This document shows positions 1-9,615 of a DNA stretch of 45,387 bases, in pieces. The stretch spans positions 1 through 45,387 of the forward strand of contig JAHYYS010000008.1 in assembly GCA_019424865.1 (NCBI GenBank). Direction: 5' to 3'. Each line of letters begins with the position of its first letter. Positions within the stretch are counted from its first letter, which is position 1. The notes below the pieces were generated by a model. It was not told the DNA's origin, ran no database searches, and saw nothing but the letters and a program-made list of their open reading frames with translations. The DNA is from a bacterium (GTDB lineage Bacteria > Bacillota > Clostridia > Oscillospirales > Oscillospiraceae). Both the position numbers and the translations under genes were made by a program.

Positions 1-826
<826 letters not shown>

Positions 827-829
827 GGT

Positions 830-2659
830 TTAACCTCCTATTCCTTTGTCCAGACTGGCCCCGGTGATCTTGTTCACCAGCGTATTGCACACCAGGATGG
901 TGACGATCAGCAGCAGGTTGATGCCGCTGGAGAAGGCGTACAGCCCCATCTCGTCGAAGTAGTCCAGGGTTGTGGCCAGGATGAAGCCCTGGGTACACAG
1001 CAGCATGAACAGGCTCAGCTCCCGCAGACAGGTCATGAAGGGCAGAAGATAACCGCTGATAATGGACGTTTTCTGGATGGGAATGATGATGCGGGTCATG
1101 CGCTTGACCCAGGGGATGTTCTGAATCATGGCGGACTCCTCAATTTCCCCGGACAGCTGCAGCATGGAGTTCAGGGCGCTGCGGCTGGCAAAGGGGATAT
1201 ATTTGATTGTGCCCACAATGATCAGCAGGGTATAGGTGTTGAACAGGTTGATGTACTCGTTGGAAAACAGAATGAAGAAGGCCACGCCCACTGCGATGGA
1301 GGGCATCAGATAGGGCAGGAACGCCACGGAGTTGACATAATTGGCCCATTTGCTTCGTCGGTTTTTGGACACCGCATAGCCAATCATCGTGCCGATGGTG
1401 CCCGCCAGCAGCGAACAGCACACCGATACCCAGATGGTGCCCTTAAAGGCCCGCCAGATGGTGTCGTTGTGCAGAATTCCCTTCTGCCCGTACATGCCGT
1501 TTTCCGTGATGTTCTCATCGGTGACCCACCACTTGGTGGTCAGGTTGTCCGGGTCTCCGGTGTACAGGAAGGAGTAGTCCCCGGGGTTGGGCAGGAACGT
1601 CTCAAAGGCGAAGGAGACAATGGGGAAGATGCTGGTGAAGAAGGTGATGACCACCAGGACCAGGGCGATCCCATATTTGCCCACCTTGCCCAGATTGATT
1701 TTGGAAATCTGGCCGGACTTGCCGGTGACTGTGGTGTAATTTTTCCGGCTTTGCAGGCTGAGCTGGTTGAGCAGCATAATGGCCACGCCGAAGATCATCA
1801 TGATGATGGCCAGAATACTGGCCTCGCCGGTATACTTGGAATTCATGGACACATATTTCGTGGCCAGGGTTGTCAGATTCAGGTAATGGGGCACCGGATA
1901 GCTGCCCATGGAGCTGCCGAAGACCAGCAGGATGGTGGACAAAATGGCGGGCTTCACCATGGGGAGGGTGACCCGGAACATAATCTTCCACTTGGGCGTA
2001 TCCAGAATGGTGGCCGCCTCCTCCAGATTGGCGTCCATATTCCGGAAAATACCGCCGATGAGGATATAGGCGAAGGGGGCGTAATGCAGCCCCAGCACCA
2101 CAATACAGGGGAACATCCCCAGGCACCACCAGGCGGGCATCTCAATGCCCAGGGTGGCGGCCAGCAGGCCGTTGGAGGTGCCGGTGACCGCGTTGGAGTT
2201 GAACATATGCTGCCACACCACGGCCAGCGTCCACTGGGGCATGATATAGGGGAAAATAAAAATCGAGCTGAGATACTTGCGCCAGGCCATGTTCGTCCGC
2301 GTCACAAGGAAGGCGAACAGCCCGCCGAACAGGATGGACACCACGCAGGTGCCCACCGCCATCAGCAGCGTATTCAGCAGCGGGGTCCACAGGTTGGTCT
2401 TTGCCAGCCCGCTGGTAAACAGATCGATGTAGTTCACCAGGGTATAGCCGGACACCTGGCCGGTCAGGTGGGCGTCAATGGTGCCGGGGTGTATTTTAAT
2501 GGTATCCTCCACAATGGCCACAATGGGGGCCACCGTGGTGATGGTCAGCACAATGCCCATCAGCAGTAAAATGACATTGTGGGGTTTGGAAAAATAGGTC
2601 TTCACCTTATTGAGCCAGATGGCGGATCGACTGGCCCGGAGGGGATTGGACTGCTCCAT
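830..2659 (-). CDS. Fused two-domain ABC transporter permease (AfuB/FbpB type)
   Basis: A 609-residue integral membrane permease made of two BPD_transp_1 (MetI-like) halves in one chain, as in FbpB/AfuB. Each half has an EAA-type loop that docks the ATPase: EEAATILDTPKWKIMF in the first half and EESAMIQNIPWVKRMT in the second. About twelve hydrophobic segments can be seen. The ATG at 2659 follows AAAGGAGAG. It lies 228 bp downstream of the binding-protein gene and 3 bp upstream of the ATPase gene, giving the order binding protein, permease, ATPase. The substrate is not readable from the sequence. Fe3+ or a phosphorylated sugar (compare AfuABC) are the main options, and the adjacent HAD genes favour the second. 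Confidence 0.9.
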   Translation of the reverse strand: MEQSNPLRASRSAIWLNKVKTYFSKPHNVILLLMGIVLTITTVAPIVAIVEDTIKIHPGTIDAHLTGQVSGYTLVNYIDLFTSGLAKTNLWTPLLNTLLMAVGTCVVSILFGGLFAFLVTRTNMAWRKYLSSIFIFPYIMPQWTLAVVWQHMFNSNAVTGTSNGLLAATLGIEMPAWWCLGMFPCIVVLGLHYAPFAYILIGGIFRNMDANLEEAATILDTPKWKIMFRVTLPMVKPAILSTILLVFGSSMGSYPVPHYLNLTTLATKYVSMNSKYTGEASILAIIMMIFGVAIMLLNQLSLQSRKNYTTVTGKSGQISKINLGKVGKYGIALVLVVITFFTSIFPIVSFAFETFLPNPGDYSFLYTGDPDNLTTKWWVTDENITENGMYGQKGILHNDTIWRAFKGTIWVSVCCSLLAGTIGTMIGYAVSKNRRSKWANYVNSVAFLPYLMPSIAVGVAFFILFSNEYINLFNTYTLLIIVGTIKYIPFASRSALNSMLQLSGEIEESAMIQNIPWVKRMTRIIIPIQKTSIISGYLLPFMTCLRELSLFMLLCTQGFILATTLDYFDEMGLYAFSSGINLLLIVTILVCNTLVNKITGASLDKGIGG

Positions 2660-2774
2660 AAAATCTCTCCTTTCTGCCAGGTATAGGGCGTACCCGGTTT
2701 AAAAACGCGGAAAGCCGCGGGATAAGAGGGGCCGCGCTGGGTCTGTCCCGGTACGCCCCAGAGACCGGAATGGG

Positions 2775-2819
2775 CAAGCGCCCTTGGATACCGCAGATCC
2801 GGAAATCCAAGGGCGCTTG
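2775..2819 (-). terminator. Long stem-loop between binding-protein and permease genes
   Basis: A perfect 15-bp inverted repeat (2775-2789 with 2805-2819) and a 15-nt loop lie between the stop of the binding-protein gene and the start of the permease gene. No U-run follows on the minus strand. It therefore looks more like an mRNA-stabilising or partial attenuating hairpin than a complete terminator. This arrangement commonly makes binding protein more abundant than permease. Confidence 0.6.
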
Positions 2820-2886
2820 TTCTGCGGCCGAATCAAGCCGGTTTCAGGGGCCGCGCCTGCCTGCTTCCGTCAGCAGGCGTTTGCAA

Positions 2887-4269
2887 TCAGTTCACGGTAT
2901 ATTTATCCAGCATTTCGATCCAGCTGCCCACCGTGAAGGCCACAGAGGCACAGTACTCCGGGTCCTCCAGCACCAGCTTGCCGTCGGTGGTCCACCAGTC
3001 ATAGCCGTGGTCGTTCAGCGCGGCAAACTCCACGGTGGTGCCGTCCTCGGCCATGCCGCCGGTCTGGTGGTGATAGATCTCCTCGTTCTCCTCCGCGACC
3101 GCGGGGTTGGAGGAGTAGCCGCCGATATCCTTGCCCCAGGCGGAGAAGCCGTCGGCGGTGCAGGTCATGTAGGCGATGAAGGCGCAGGCGGTCCAGGGCA
3201 GGGGGCTGTTGTCGGTGACGAACAGATAGTGGCAGTAGCCAAAGCCGCCGATGCCGGTGTAGCCGTCGTTATAGGCCGCCACAGTGATGTTGTTCTTGGA
3301 GACGGTGGCGGACTCCTCCACGCTGCGCAGCTTGGAGTACACCAGCAGGCCGAACTGGTCGGTGGCGGACTGGTCCACCAGGGTGTTGCAGATAGGGCCG
3401 TCGTCCGTCTGGGCGTTGTAGCTGCCCACCCACAGCTTGATCCAGGCCAGGGCATACTTGCCGTTTTCACCCAGGCCCAGGTTCTCCGCCTCAGAGGCCA
3501 TCTCGTCGATGGTGGGCTGGAAGTAGGCCTGCTCCTCCGCGGACAGGGCGTCAAAGGCCTCCTTCAGCCAGCCGGCATAGGTGTCCTCGGTGAGCATGTA
3601 CAGGAAGTTCTTGCCCACCAGCTCAGAGTCGATGTCCATGAACAGGCCGTGGGCGTCCTGGCCCACGAAGTCCCAGCAGTTGTCAAAGGTCTTGGAGCCG
3701 GTGTTGTTGTACATGAAGACCTTGTTCAGGGTCTGCAGGGGCAGATAGCCCTCATATTCCTCGGCGGTGGTGCCGTTGGCCTCGGCCCACTCCTTGGGGA
3801 TGAAGGTGTCCAGGATTCCGGTCTGAACCATCTTGGACTCAATCTGGTTGCCGTCCTGAATCAGGGTCATGGCAAAGGTGCCCGTATCCTTCAGGGAGTC
3901 GGAGGTCAGCTGGTCAAAGATCTTGTTGTTCTTGGGCTGCTGCCACTCATACTCCATGGTGTAGCTGGGGTCGATGGACTGAAGATACTCGATGAACAGC
4001 GGAAGTGCGGTGGCGCCCCGGCTGGAGTTGCCCACGCCGTAGAAGGTCTTCCCGTTGGACTCCTCAATGGCCTTCTGGGCCAGCTCCTCCATGGTCATGC
4101 CCTGGGCCTGCTGGATAATCTGCTGGGTGGCGGTCAGCTGGGCGGTGTCCCCGCTGGAAGACGGCTCACCGGAGCCGCTCCCCTGGGACGTTCCGCCCCC
4201 TCCACCGCCGCAGGAGACCAGAGACAGAGACAGTGCCGCGGCCAGGAGCGCTGCAAGCGTACGTTTCAT
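2887..4269 (-). CDS. Extracellular solute-binding lipoprotein of the ABC importer
   Basis: A 460-residue substrate-binding lipoprotein. The signal peptide ends in a lipobox LVSC with the lipidated cysteine at 20, followed by a Gly/Ser-rich linker that tethers the protein to the membrane. The body is a periplasmic-binding-protein type 2 fold of the FbpA/AfuA class. It is longer than FbpA (about 310-330 residues) and closer in size to sugar-binding proteins. ATG 4269 has AAGGAGG upstream. It is the first gene of the minus-strand importer operon and is transcribed divergently from a sensor cassette that carries its own shorter binding protein. The two binding proteins probably split transport (this one) and sensing (4485-5510). 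The ligand is inferred only from context. Confidence 0.88.
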   Translation of the reverse strand: MKRTLAALLAAALSLSLVSCGGGGGGTSQGSGSGEPSSSGDTAQLTATQQIIQQAQGMTMEELAQKAIEESNGKTFYGVGNSSRGATALPLFIEYLQSIDPSYTMEYEWQQPKNNKIFDQLTSDSLKDTGTFAMTLIQDGNQIESKMVQTGILDTFIPKEWAEANGTTAEEYEGYLPLQTLNKVFMYNNTGSKTFDNCWDFVGQDAHGLFMDIDSELVGKNFLYMLTEDTYAGWLKEAFDALSAEEQAYFQPTIDEMASEAENLGLGENGKYALAWIKLWVGSYNAQTDDGPICNTLVDQSATDQFGLLVYSKLRSVEESATVSKNNITVAAYNDGYTGIGGFGYCHYLFVTDNSPLPWTACAFIAYMTCTADGFSAWGKDIGGYSSNPAVAEENEEIYHHQTGGMAEDGTTVEFAALNDHGYDWWTTDGKLVLEDPEYCASVAFTVGSWIEMLDKYTVN

Positions 4270-4378
4270 ACAAATTCCTCCTTCGTCATTTCACATAAAA
4301 CTGACCCATTTTTCTCAGGTCCAGTTATCAAAAATATTGTATCCTGCCCCAGAAGAAAAGAACAGGGGACAAAACTGC

Positions 4379-4408
4379 GCTTTTTTGTCTCTCCCTGCTT
4401 TTTTGTCT
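4379..4408 (+). promoter_or_regulatory. Paired direct repeats, candidate operator for the AraC-type response regulator
   Basis: Two copies of GCTTTTTTGTCT (4379-4390 and 4397-4408), spaced 18 bp start to start, lie in the divergent region about 32 bp upstream of a TATAAT. AraC/YesN-type regulators usually bind direct repeats upstream of weak -35 elements. Assignment to the regulator at 7216-7962 is inference. Confidence 0.4.
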
Positions 4409-4416
4409 GAATTGGA

Positions 4417-4445
4417 TGAAACTTCACCCCCCGTTGTGCTATAAT
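4417..4445 (+). promoter_or_regulatory. Probable promoter of the sensor cassette
   Basis: A consensus -10 TATAAT (4440-4445) is preceded at 17 bp by only a poor -35 (TGAAAC, 4417-4422), as expected for an activator-dependent promoter. The start codon of the sensor binding protein is 40 bp downstream. Confidence 0.5.
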
Positions 4446-4484
4446 TAGTAAAAATTCTGGTTCTTTCCGTTTGGAGGCGGTAAA

Positions 4485-5510
4485 ATGGGGCGGATACGAT
4501 ACCTGTGGGCCCTGGCACTCCTGTTTTTGCTGGCCGGCTGCGGCGCCCGGACGGACCCGGACGCCCAGCTCTCCTTTGCGCCGGAACAGTCCGATCGGCT
4601 GGTTGTCTATACCTCCCACAAGGAGGAGGTCTGGCGGCCCGTTGTGCAGGAGTTTGAGGCGCGCACCGGGATCTGGGTGGACGTGGTCACGGGCGGCAGC
4701 AACGAGCTTTTGGCCCGCATTGCCCAGGAGTCGGACGCGCCCGCGGCGGACGTCATGTTCGGCGGCGGCGTGGACAGCCTGGAGGTCTACCGGGATTATT
4801 TCACCCCCTATGTCTCCGGGGAGCAGGAGAACATTCTGGAGATCTATCAGTCCCCGGAGGGGATCTGGACCCCCTTTTCCGTCCTCCCCGTGGTGCTGAT
4901 CTACAACACCAAGCTGCTCGCCGACGGCCAGATCACCTGCTGGCAGGACCTGCTCCAGCCCGGCCTGCGGGGCAAAATCGCCTTTGCCGACCCCGGTGTA
5001 TCCGGCTCCAGCTTCACCGCCCTGGTGACCCTGCTGCAGGCGGTGGGCGGCGAGACGGATGACACTTTGCAGCAGTTTGCCTATAATCTGGGCGGTCTGG
5101 AGCTGGACAGCTCCGGCGAGGTCCTCACCGCCGTGGCCAACGGCAGCTGCTGGGTGGGAATTACGCTGGAGGAAACCGCCTTGAAGCGCCAGCAGGCGGG
5201 CGACAGCATTGCCCTGATCTATCCGGAGGACGGCACCAGCCTGGTCCCGGACGGCAGCGCCCTGGTCAAGGGGGCGCCCCATCCGGAAAACGCCCGGAAG
5301 TTTCTGGACTTTACGGCCAGCAGCGATGTCCAGCAGCTGCTGGCGGACCTGTACCGCCGCTCCGTCCGCACGGATGTGGCCCCCTCCCCGGATCTGCCCG
5401 GCCTGGACACCCTCGCCCTGGTGGATTATGACATCTCATGGGCCAGCCAAAACCACGACGGGGTGCTGATGTCCTGGGCCTTCTATCTGGACAGGAGGGA
5501 GGCCCCATGA
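4485..5510 (+). CDS. FbpA/HptA-like binding lipoprotein, probable ligand sensor of the two-component system
   Basis: A 341-residue lipoprotein (lipobox LLAGC, Cys 19) of the FbpA/AfuA type 2 binding-protein family, with the typical opening RLVVYTSHKEE and GGSNELLARI. It is the first gene of a plus-strand operon. Its TGA overlaps the ATG of the histidine kinase (ATGA), so the two are translationally coupled. A binding protein coupled to a YesM-type kinase and an AraC-type regulator matches the layout of Staphylococcus HptARS and Salmonella PgtABC, where the binding protein presents ligand to the kinase. The start ATG follows TTTGGAGGCGG. Sensing is inferred from layout. It could also serve as a second binding protein for the adjacent importer. 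Confidence 0.85.
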   Translation: MGRIRYLWALALLFLLAGCGARTDPDAQLSFAPEQSDRLVVYTSHKEEVWRPVVQEFEARTGIWVDVVTGGSNELLARIAQESDAPAADVMFGGGVDSLEVYRDYFTPYVSGEQENILEIYQSPEGIWTPFSVLPVVLIYNTKLLADGQITCWQDLLQPGLRGKIAFADPGVSGSSFTALVTLLQAVGGETDDTLQQFAYNLGGLELDSSGEVLTAVANGSCWVGITLEETALKRQQAGDSIALIYPEDGTSLVPDGSALVKGAPHPENARKFLDFTASSDVQQLLADLYRRSVRTDVAPSPDLPGLDTLALVDYDISWASQNHDGVLMSWAFYLDRREAP

Positions 5511-7222
5511 AGCGCTTCCTTTTTTCCTCCTTCCGAAACCGGCTCTTCGCCGCCTTCCTGGCCGCCTCTCTCATCCCCCTCTTCATCTGCTCGGCCCTGC
5601 TCCTGCAGATCTTTCGCCTGCAAATGACCAGCCAGGCCCAGCAGGAGGCATCCGACTCCCTGGCCGAGCTGGCACAGATTCTGGATCAGGTTCACCTGGA
5701 TTTCACCCGGATTGCCGCCGCCGTCTCCCAGGACGACACGCTGATCCAGGCGGTTGTGCAGGGCACCCGGGAGAATTCCGAAGTGTATAACCGCTTTCTG
5801 GAGGTGACGCAGTCCTTCCGGGACAACGCCTGCTTTGATCTGTATGACCGCCGGGGCGGCTGGCTCTACTCCACCCGGAACCTGCCCCATGACGATCCGC
5901 TCTCCACCCGGTGGGGGGTGCTGTACGCGGCGGAGCAGCAAAGAGAGGTTGTGTTCTCTCCGCCGGAGGACAGCGCCTCCAGCGGCCCCTGTCTGCTGGG
6001 GGCCGCTCCGCTGCTGGACGGCAGCGGACAGATTGCCGGCTTCCTGCTGATCCGTCTGGAGCAGTCCGACCTGAACGACCTGCTGGGCGGGGCCGTGGGC
6101 ACCAGCAACAATCTGCTGCTGCTCAGCGCCTACTGGCGGCCCGTCTACTGCTCCCAGTCCGGCCTGTCCGTCTCCCTGGCCAACACTCTGCGCCAGCGCC
6201 TGCTGTCCGGACAGCCCCTGAACAGCCGGTCAGAGGCGTTCACCTACACGGTCTCCCACCACCCCTCCACCGGGCTCTACATGGTCCTGGGACAGCCCCA
6301 GATGTTTACCCGGGACACTATGGGCCTGCTGTACACGGTCAGCGCCTCCTGCGCCCTGGCCTGTCTGGCGATCTCCATCCTGATGAGCCTGACCCTCAGC
6401 CGGCAGATGTTCCACCCCATCCAGCGCCTGCACCAGGCCATTGAGGCGGTGTCCCACAACAACCTGGACGTCTATGTCCCCTCTGAGCACAACGATGAGC
6501 TGGGGCAGCTGGCGGCTCGGTTCAACGAGATGCTCATCGCCCTCAAGCACAATCAGGAGCAGCTGGTGGAAAATCAGAAGGAGCTCAACGAGGCCCAGAT
6601 CCGCATGCTCCAGGCCCAGCTCAACCCCCATTTTCTCTGCAACACCCTGGACACCATGAAGTGGATCAGCAAGATCAACAAGGTGCCCCAGGTGGCGGTC
6701 ATGTCCACCAATCTGGCGGACATCCTGCGCTTTTGCGTCTCCCCCGACGAATTTGTCCCCCTGCGGCAGGAGCTGGAAATTCTAAACCGCTATGTGGAGA
6801 TTCAGCGCATCCGCCTCTCCGGCACCTTCACGTTCCGCCCCCTGGTGCCTTTGGAGCTGGAGGCCTGTCTGGTGCCCAAAATGATGCTGCAGCCCATTGT
6901 GGAAAACGCCATCCTCCACGGATTGGACGGCGTGGAAAACGGCGTCGCGGAGATCCGCGCCTGGGCCCGGGACGGAGTATTGACCATCCGGGTGACGGAC
7001 AACGGATGCGGATTCCCGCCGGAGCTGGAGGGCCCCTATGCCCGGCGGGACCGGGAGCTCTCCCGGGGGCACCTGGGGCTTTACAACGTGGACACCATTC
7101 TGCAAAAATATTACGGGCAGGGCTTTGGCCTGTTTCTGGAAAACTGCCCGGACGGGGCGGGCGCCGCTGTGACGGCCACCCTGCCCCTGCGGTACGAGGA
7201 GGAGGAACCCATCCCATGTTAA
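5507..7222 (+). CDS. YesM/LytS-type sensor histidine kinase
   Basis: A 571-residue membrane kinase. An N-terminal membrane helix (about 10-33), an extracellular sensor region of about 240 residues and a second helix (about 274-298) are followed by a HAMP linker, the His_kinase domain (PF06580) and HATPase_c. The phosphoacceptor is His375 in QLNPHFLCNTLDTMKW. The ATP-binding boxes MLQPIVENAILHG and DNGCGFP are intact. The start chosen is ATG 5507, which overlaps the previous stop and follows AGGAGGGAGG. An in-frame upstream extension to 5438 lies inside the previous gene and is not used. The gene overlaps the response regulator by 7 bp. Its signal probably comes from the binding protein encoded upstream. 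Confidence 0.93.
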   Translation: MKRFLFSSFRNRLFAAFLAASLIPLFICSALLLQIFRLQMTSQAQQEASDSLAELAQILDQVHLDFTRIAAAVSQDDTLIQAVVQGTRENSEVYNRFLEVTQSFRDNACFDLYDRRGGWLYSTRNLPHDDPLSTRWGVLYAAEQQREVVFSPPEDSASSGPCLLGAAPLLDGSGQIAGFLLIRLEQSDLNDLLGGAVGTSNNLLLLSAYWRPVYCSQSGLSVSLANTLRQRLLSGQPLNSRSEAFTYTVSHHPSTGLYMVLGQPQMFTRDTMGLLYTVSASCALACLAISILMSLTLSRQMFHPIQRLHQAIEAVSHNNLDVYVPSEHNDELGQLAARFNEMLIALKHNQEQLVENQKELNEAQIRMLQAQLNPHFLCNTLDTMKWISKINKVPQVAVMSTNLADILRFCVSPDEFVPLRQELEILNRYVEIQRIRLSGTFTFRPLVPLELEACLVPKMMLQPIVENAILHGLDGVENGVAEIRAWARDGVLTIRVTDNGCGFPPELEGPYARRDRELSRGHLGLYNVDTILQKYYGQGFGLFLENCPDGAGAAVTATLPLRYEEEEPIPC

Positions 7223-7962
7223 AAGTATTGGTCGTGGAAGACGAGGAGTTAATCCGAAAAGGCATTGTGCTGGCTGTGGATTGGGCCAGTCTGGACTGCG
7301 TGGTGGTGGGCGAGGCCTCCAACGGCGAGGAGGCCCTGGCCGCGGTGGAGCGCCTGTCCCCCTCCCTGATTATCACGGATCTGAAAATGCCCCGCATGGA
7401 CGGCATCGAGATGCTCCGCCGGCTTCGGGAGCAGGGCAATCGGGTCTATGTCATCATCCTCACCGCCTATGACAGCTTCACCTATGCCCAGAGCGCCCTG
7501 CGCCTGGGCGCGGTGGATTTCCTGCTGAAGCCCTTCCATGACGGGGACCTGGAGCAGGCGGTGCTCAACCTGCAAAAGCGCATGCAGGCGGAGGACAGCG
7601 CGCAGTCGCCCCCGGTCCTGGGCCTGAAGAAGGGGGACAAGAGCAAGTATGTGCTGGAGGCCATGGACTATATCGGCAGCCACTACAACGATCCCGGCAT
7701 CAGCGTGGGCTCCATCGCCCAGCATCTCGGCATCAGCGAGGGGCATTTGAGCCACACCTTCAAAAAGGAGACCGACTACACTTTGCTCAACTATCTCACC
7801 CGGTACCGCATCTACAAGTCCATGGAGCTGCTGCGGGACTGCCGGACGAAGATCTATGAGGCGGCGGAGCAGGTGGGCTATAAGGACATCACCTATTTCT
7901 CCGCCACCTTCAAGCGGGTTGTGGGGGTATCCCCCTCGGAATACCAGGACACCTGCCGGTGA
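7216..7962 (+). CDS. YesN-type response regulator (receiver plus AraC helix-turn-helix)
   Basis: A 248-residue response regulator. The receiver domain covers about 1-120, with acidic E8-D9, phosphoacceptor Asp55 in LIITDLKMPRMDG and the conserved Lys in FLLKPF. A C-terminal AraC-type double helix-turn-helix covers about 148-248 (GSIAQHLGISEGHLSHTFKKE, then VGYKDITYFSATFKR). The start ATG 7216 lies within the last codons of the kinase gene, preceded by GAGGAGGAACCC. It is expected to be phosphorylated by the neighbouring kinase and to activate the divergent importer and/or its own operon. The 12-bp direct repeats at 4379-4408 are candidate sites. Confidence 0.93.
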   Translation: MLKVLVVEDEELIRKGIVLAVDWASLDCVVVGEASNGEEALAAVERLSPSLIITDLKMPRMDGIEMLRRLREQGNRVYVIILTAYDSFTYAQSALRLGAVDFLLKPFHDGDLEQAVLNLQKRMQAEDSAQSPPVLGLKKGDKSKYVLEAMDYIGSHYNDPGISVGSIAQHLGISEGHLSHTFKKETDYTLLNYLTRYRIYKSMELLRDCRTKIYEAAEQVGYKDITYFSATFKRVVGVSPSEYQDTCR

Positions 7963-7983
7963 AGAAAGGGAGTGCATTCCACT

Positions 7984-8643
7984 ATGATTGAGGGAATTTT
8001 GTTTGATCTGGACGGCGTTTTGGTCAGCACGGACGAGCTGCACTACCTGGCCTGGAAGCAGCTGGCCGACCGGCTCGGCATCCCCTTCAGCCGGGAACAG
8101 GGGGACCGCTGCCGGGGGGTGTCCCGCATGGACAGCCTGGAAATTGTGCTGGAGCAGGCCGGGCGCCCCTATTCCCAGGCGGAGAAGGAGGCCTTCGCCC
8201 AGGAAAAAAATCAGGCCTACCGCGCCATGCTCTCCAACCTGTCCCCCGCCGATGTGCCCGGGGAGGTGGTTCCCACTCTGAAACAGCTGCGGCAGCGGGG
8301 CTATCGCCTTGCCCTGGCCTCCGGCAGCAAAAATGCGGGCCTGATTCTGGAGCGCACCGGGCTGGGCGTCTGGCTGGACGCCGTGGCCGACGGCACCTGC
8401 ATCCGCCGCTCCAAGCCTGACCCGGAGATTTTTCTCACCGCCGCCAAGCTCCTCGGCCTTCCCCCCAGCCGCTGCGCCGCGATGGATGACGCCGTGGCCG
8501 GCATCCAGGCGGGGCGGGCCGCCGGAATGCTCACCATCGCCATTGGGGATTCCGCTGTGCACCGCGCCGGGGCATATAACCTGACGCGCTTTGACCAGCT
8601 TCTGGAGCTGTTTCCCGGGCCGGGAGAGGAGGGGGCGCTGTGA
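7984..8643 (+). CDS. HAD-superfamily hydrolase, beta-phosphoglucomutase-like
   Basis: A 219-residue HAD enzyme with the nucleophile motif FDLDGVLVST (Asp8, Asp10), the substrate-gate segment DELHYLAWKQ, a cap domain, and the later motifs ASGSKN, KPDPEIF and DDAVAGIQA. This pattern fits beta-phosphoglucomutase, which interconverts glucose 1- and 6-phosphate, or a close sugar-phosphate phosphatase. ATG 7984 is preferred over the in-frame GTG at 7972 because AAAGGGAG would sit directly on the GTG but is well spaced from the ATG. It lies 21 bp after the response regulator, so it is probably in the same operon. That links the sensor cassette to phosphorylated sugars. Confidence 0.82.
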   Translation: MIEGILFDLDGVLVSTDELHYLAWKQLADRLGIPFSREQGDRCRGVSRMDSLEIVLEQAGRPYSQAEKEAFAQEKNQAYRAMLSNLSPADVPGEVVPTLKQLRQRGYRLALASGSKNAGLILERTGLGVWLDAVADGTCIRRSKPDPEIFLTAAKLLGLPPSRCAAMDDAVAGIQAGRAAGMLTIAIGDSAVHRAGAYNLTRFDQLLELFPGPGEEGAL

Positions 8644-9434
8644 TCCGCCTGATTGCCTGCGACATCGACGGCACCCTGCTGCCGGAGGGCAGCACCGAGC
8701 TGGAGCCCGCCGTGTACACCCAGATTCGCCGTCTGTCCGAGCGGGGGGTATTCTTCTGCCCCGCCAGCGGCCGGCAGTACAGCAGCCTGCGCCGCCTCTT
8801 CGCCCCCGTGGCCGGCCGGCTGCCCTTTCTGTGCGAAAACGGCGCGGTGGTCTTCGGCCCGGGCAGTCCGGGCCCCATTTTAAGCAAAACTGAGATGGCG
8901 CGGGAGGCGGCGCTGGAACTGTGCCGCGACATTCTGGCCCAGCCCCGGTGCGAGGTGCTGATTTCCGGGGCCAACACCAGCTATCTGTGCCCGAAGCAGG
9001 GGGATATCGTCACCCTGGTGCGGGACTTTGTGGGCAACCATGTGGCGCTGCTCTCCGTGCCGGAGGAGATGCCCGAGGCCATTGTCAAGGTCTCTGCCTA
9101 CTGCCGGGACGCGGCGGCGGACATGGTCCCCCTGCTGGCTCCCCGCTGGAGCACCCGGTTCCGCTCCGCTGTGGCCGGGGCGCACTGGCTGGACTTCACC
9201 CTGGCCGACAAGGGGACCGGCCTGCGCCAGCTGTGCGCCGCCCTTCAGATCCCGCTGCGGGACGTGGCGGCCTTTGGGGACAACTACAACGACGTGCCCA
9301 TGCTGGAGCTGGCCGGAACCGCCTATTTGATGGAGGGCGCGGCGGCGGAGCTGAAGGCGCGCTTCCCCCGGCACTGCGCCCAGGTGGTGCCGGAGCTGGC
9401 CCGCCTGGCGGATGCACTGCCCCCACGGATTTAG
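8640..9434 (+). CDS. Cof-type HAD phosphatase
   Basis: A 264-residue HAD-IIB (Cof/YidA-like) phosphatase. Motif I is ACDIDGTLLPEG near the N-terminus, and the C-terminal motif is AFGDNYNDVPML with the metal-binding Asp residues. These enzymes dephosphorylate sugar phosphates and similar metabolites in the cytoplasm. Translation starts at a GTG overlapping the stop of the previous gene (GTGA), so the two HAD proteins are translationally coupled. A strong terminator follows at 9481. The exact substrate is unknown. The operon context suggests a sugar phosphate, which is inference. Confidence 0.85.
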   Translation: MIRLIACDIDGTLLPEGSTELEPAVYTQIRRLSERGVFFCPASGRQYSSLRRLFAPVAGRLPFLCENGAVVFGPGSPGPILSKTEMAREAALELCRDILAQPRCEVLISGANTSYLCPKQGDIVTLVRDFVGNHVALLSVPEEMPEAIVKVSAYCRDAAADMVPLLAPRWSTRFRSAVAGAHWLDFTLADKGTGLRQLCAALQIPLRDVAAFGDNYNDVPMLELAGTAYLMEGAAAELKARFPRHCAQVVPELARLADALPPRI

Positions 9435-9480
9435 GCTGCGCCCCAGGAAACAACGCCTGTTCTGCCACCCCCTGTTTCAA

Positions 9481-9515
9481 AACGCCCCGGACGCCGCAGC
9501 GTCCGGGGCGTTTTT
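9481..9515 (+). terminator. Intrinsic terminator of the sensor/HAD operon
   Basis: A 14-bp GC-rich perfect stem (9481-9494 with 9499-9512), a 4-nt loop CGCA and a T5 run make a textbook Rho-independent terminator 46 bp after the Cof-type gene. Confidence 0.93.
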
Positions 9516-9615
9516 CGGGGTCCCGCCCGCAGCAGGTGTCCGGCATTTTCTCCCTGACCCTGTCATACAATGAAGGCAGAGAAACGGCAGCACGCCGTTT
9601 AAGGGAGGGGTTTTC

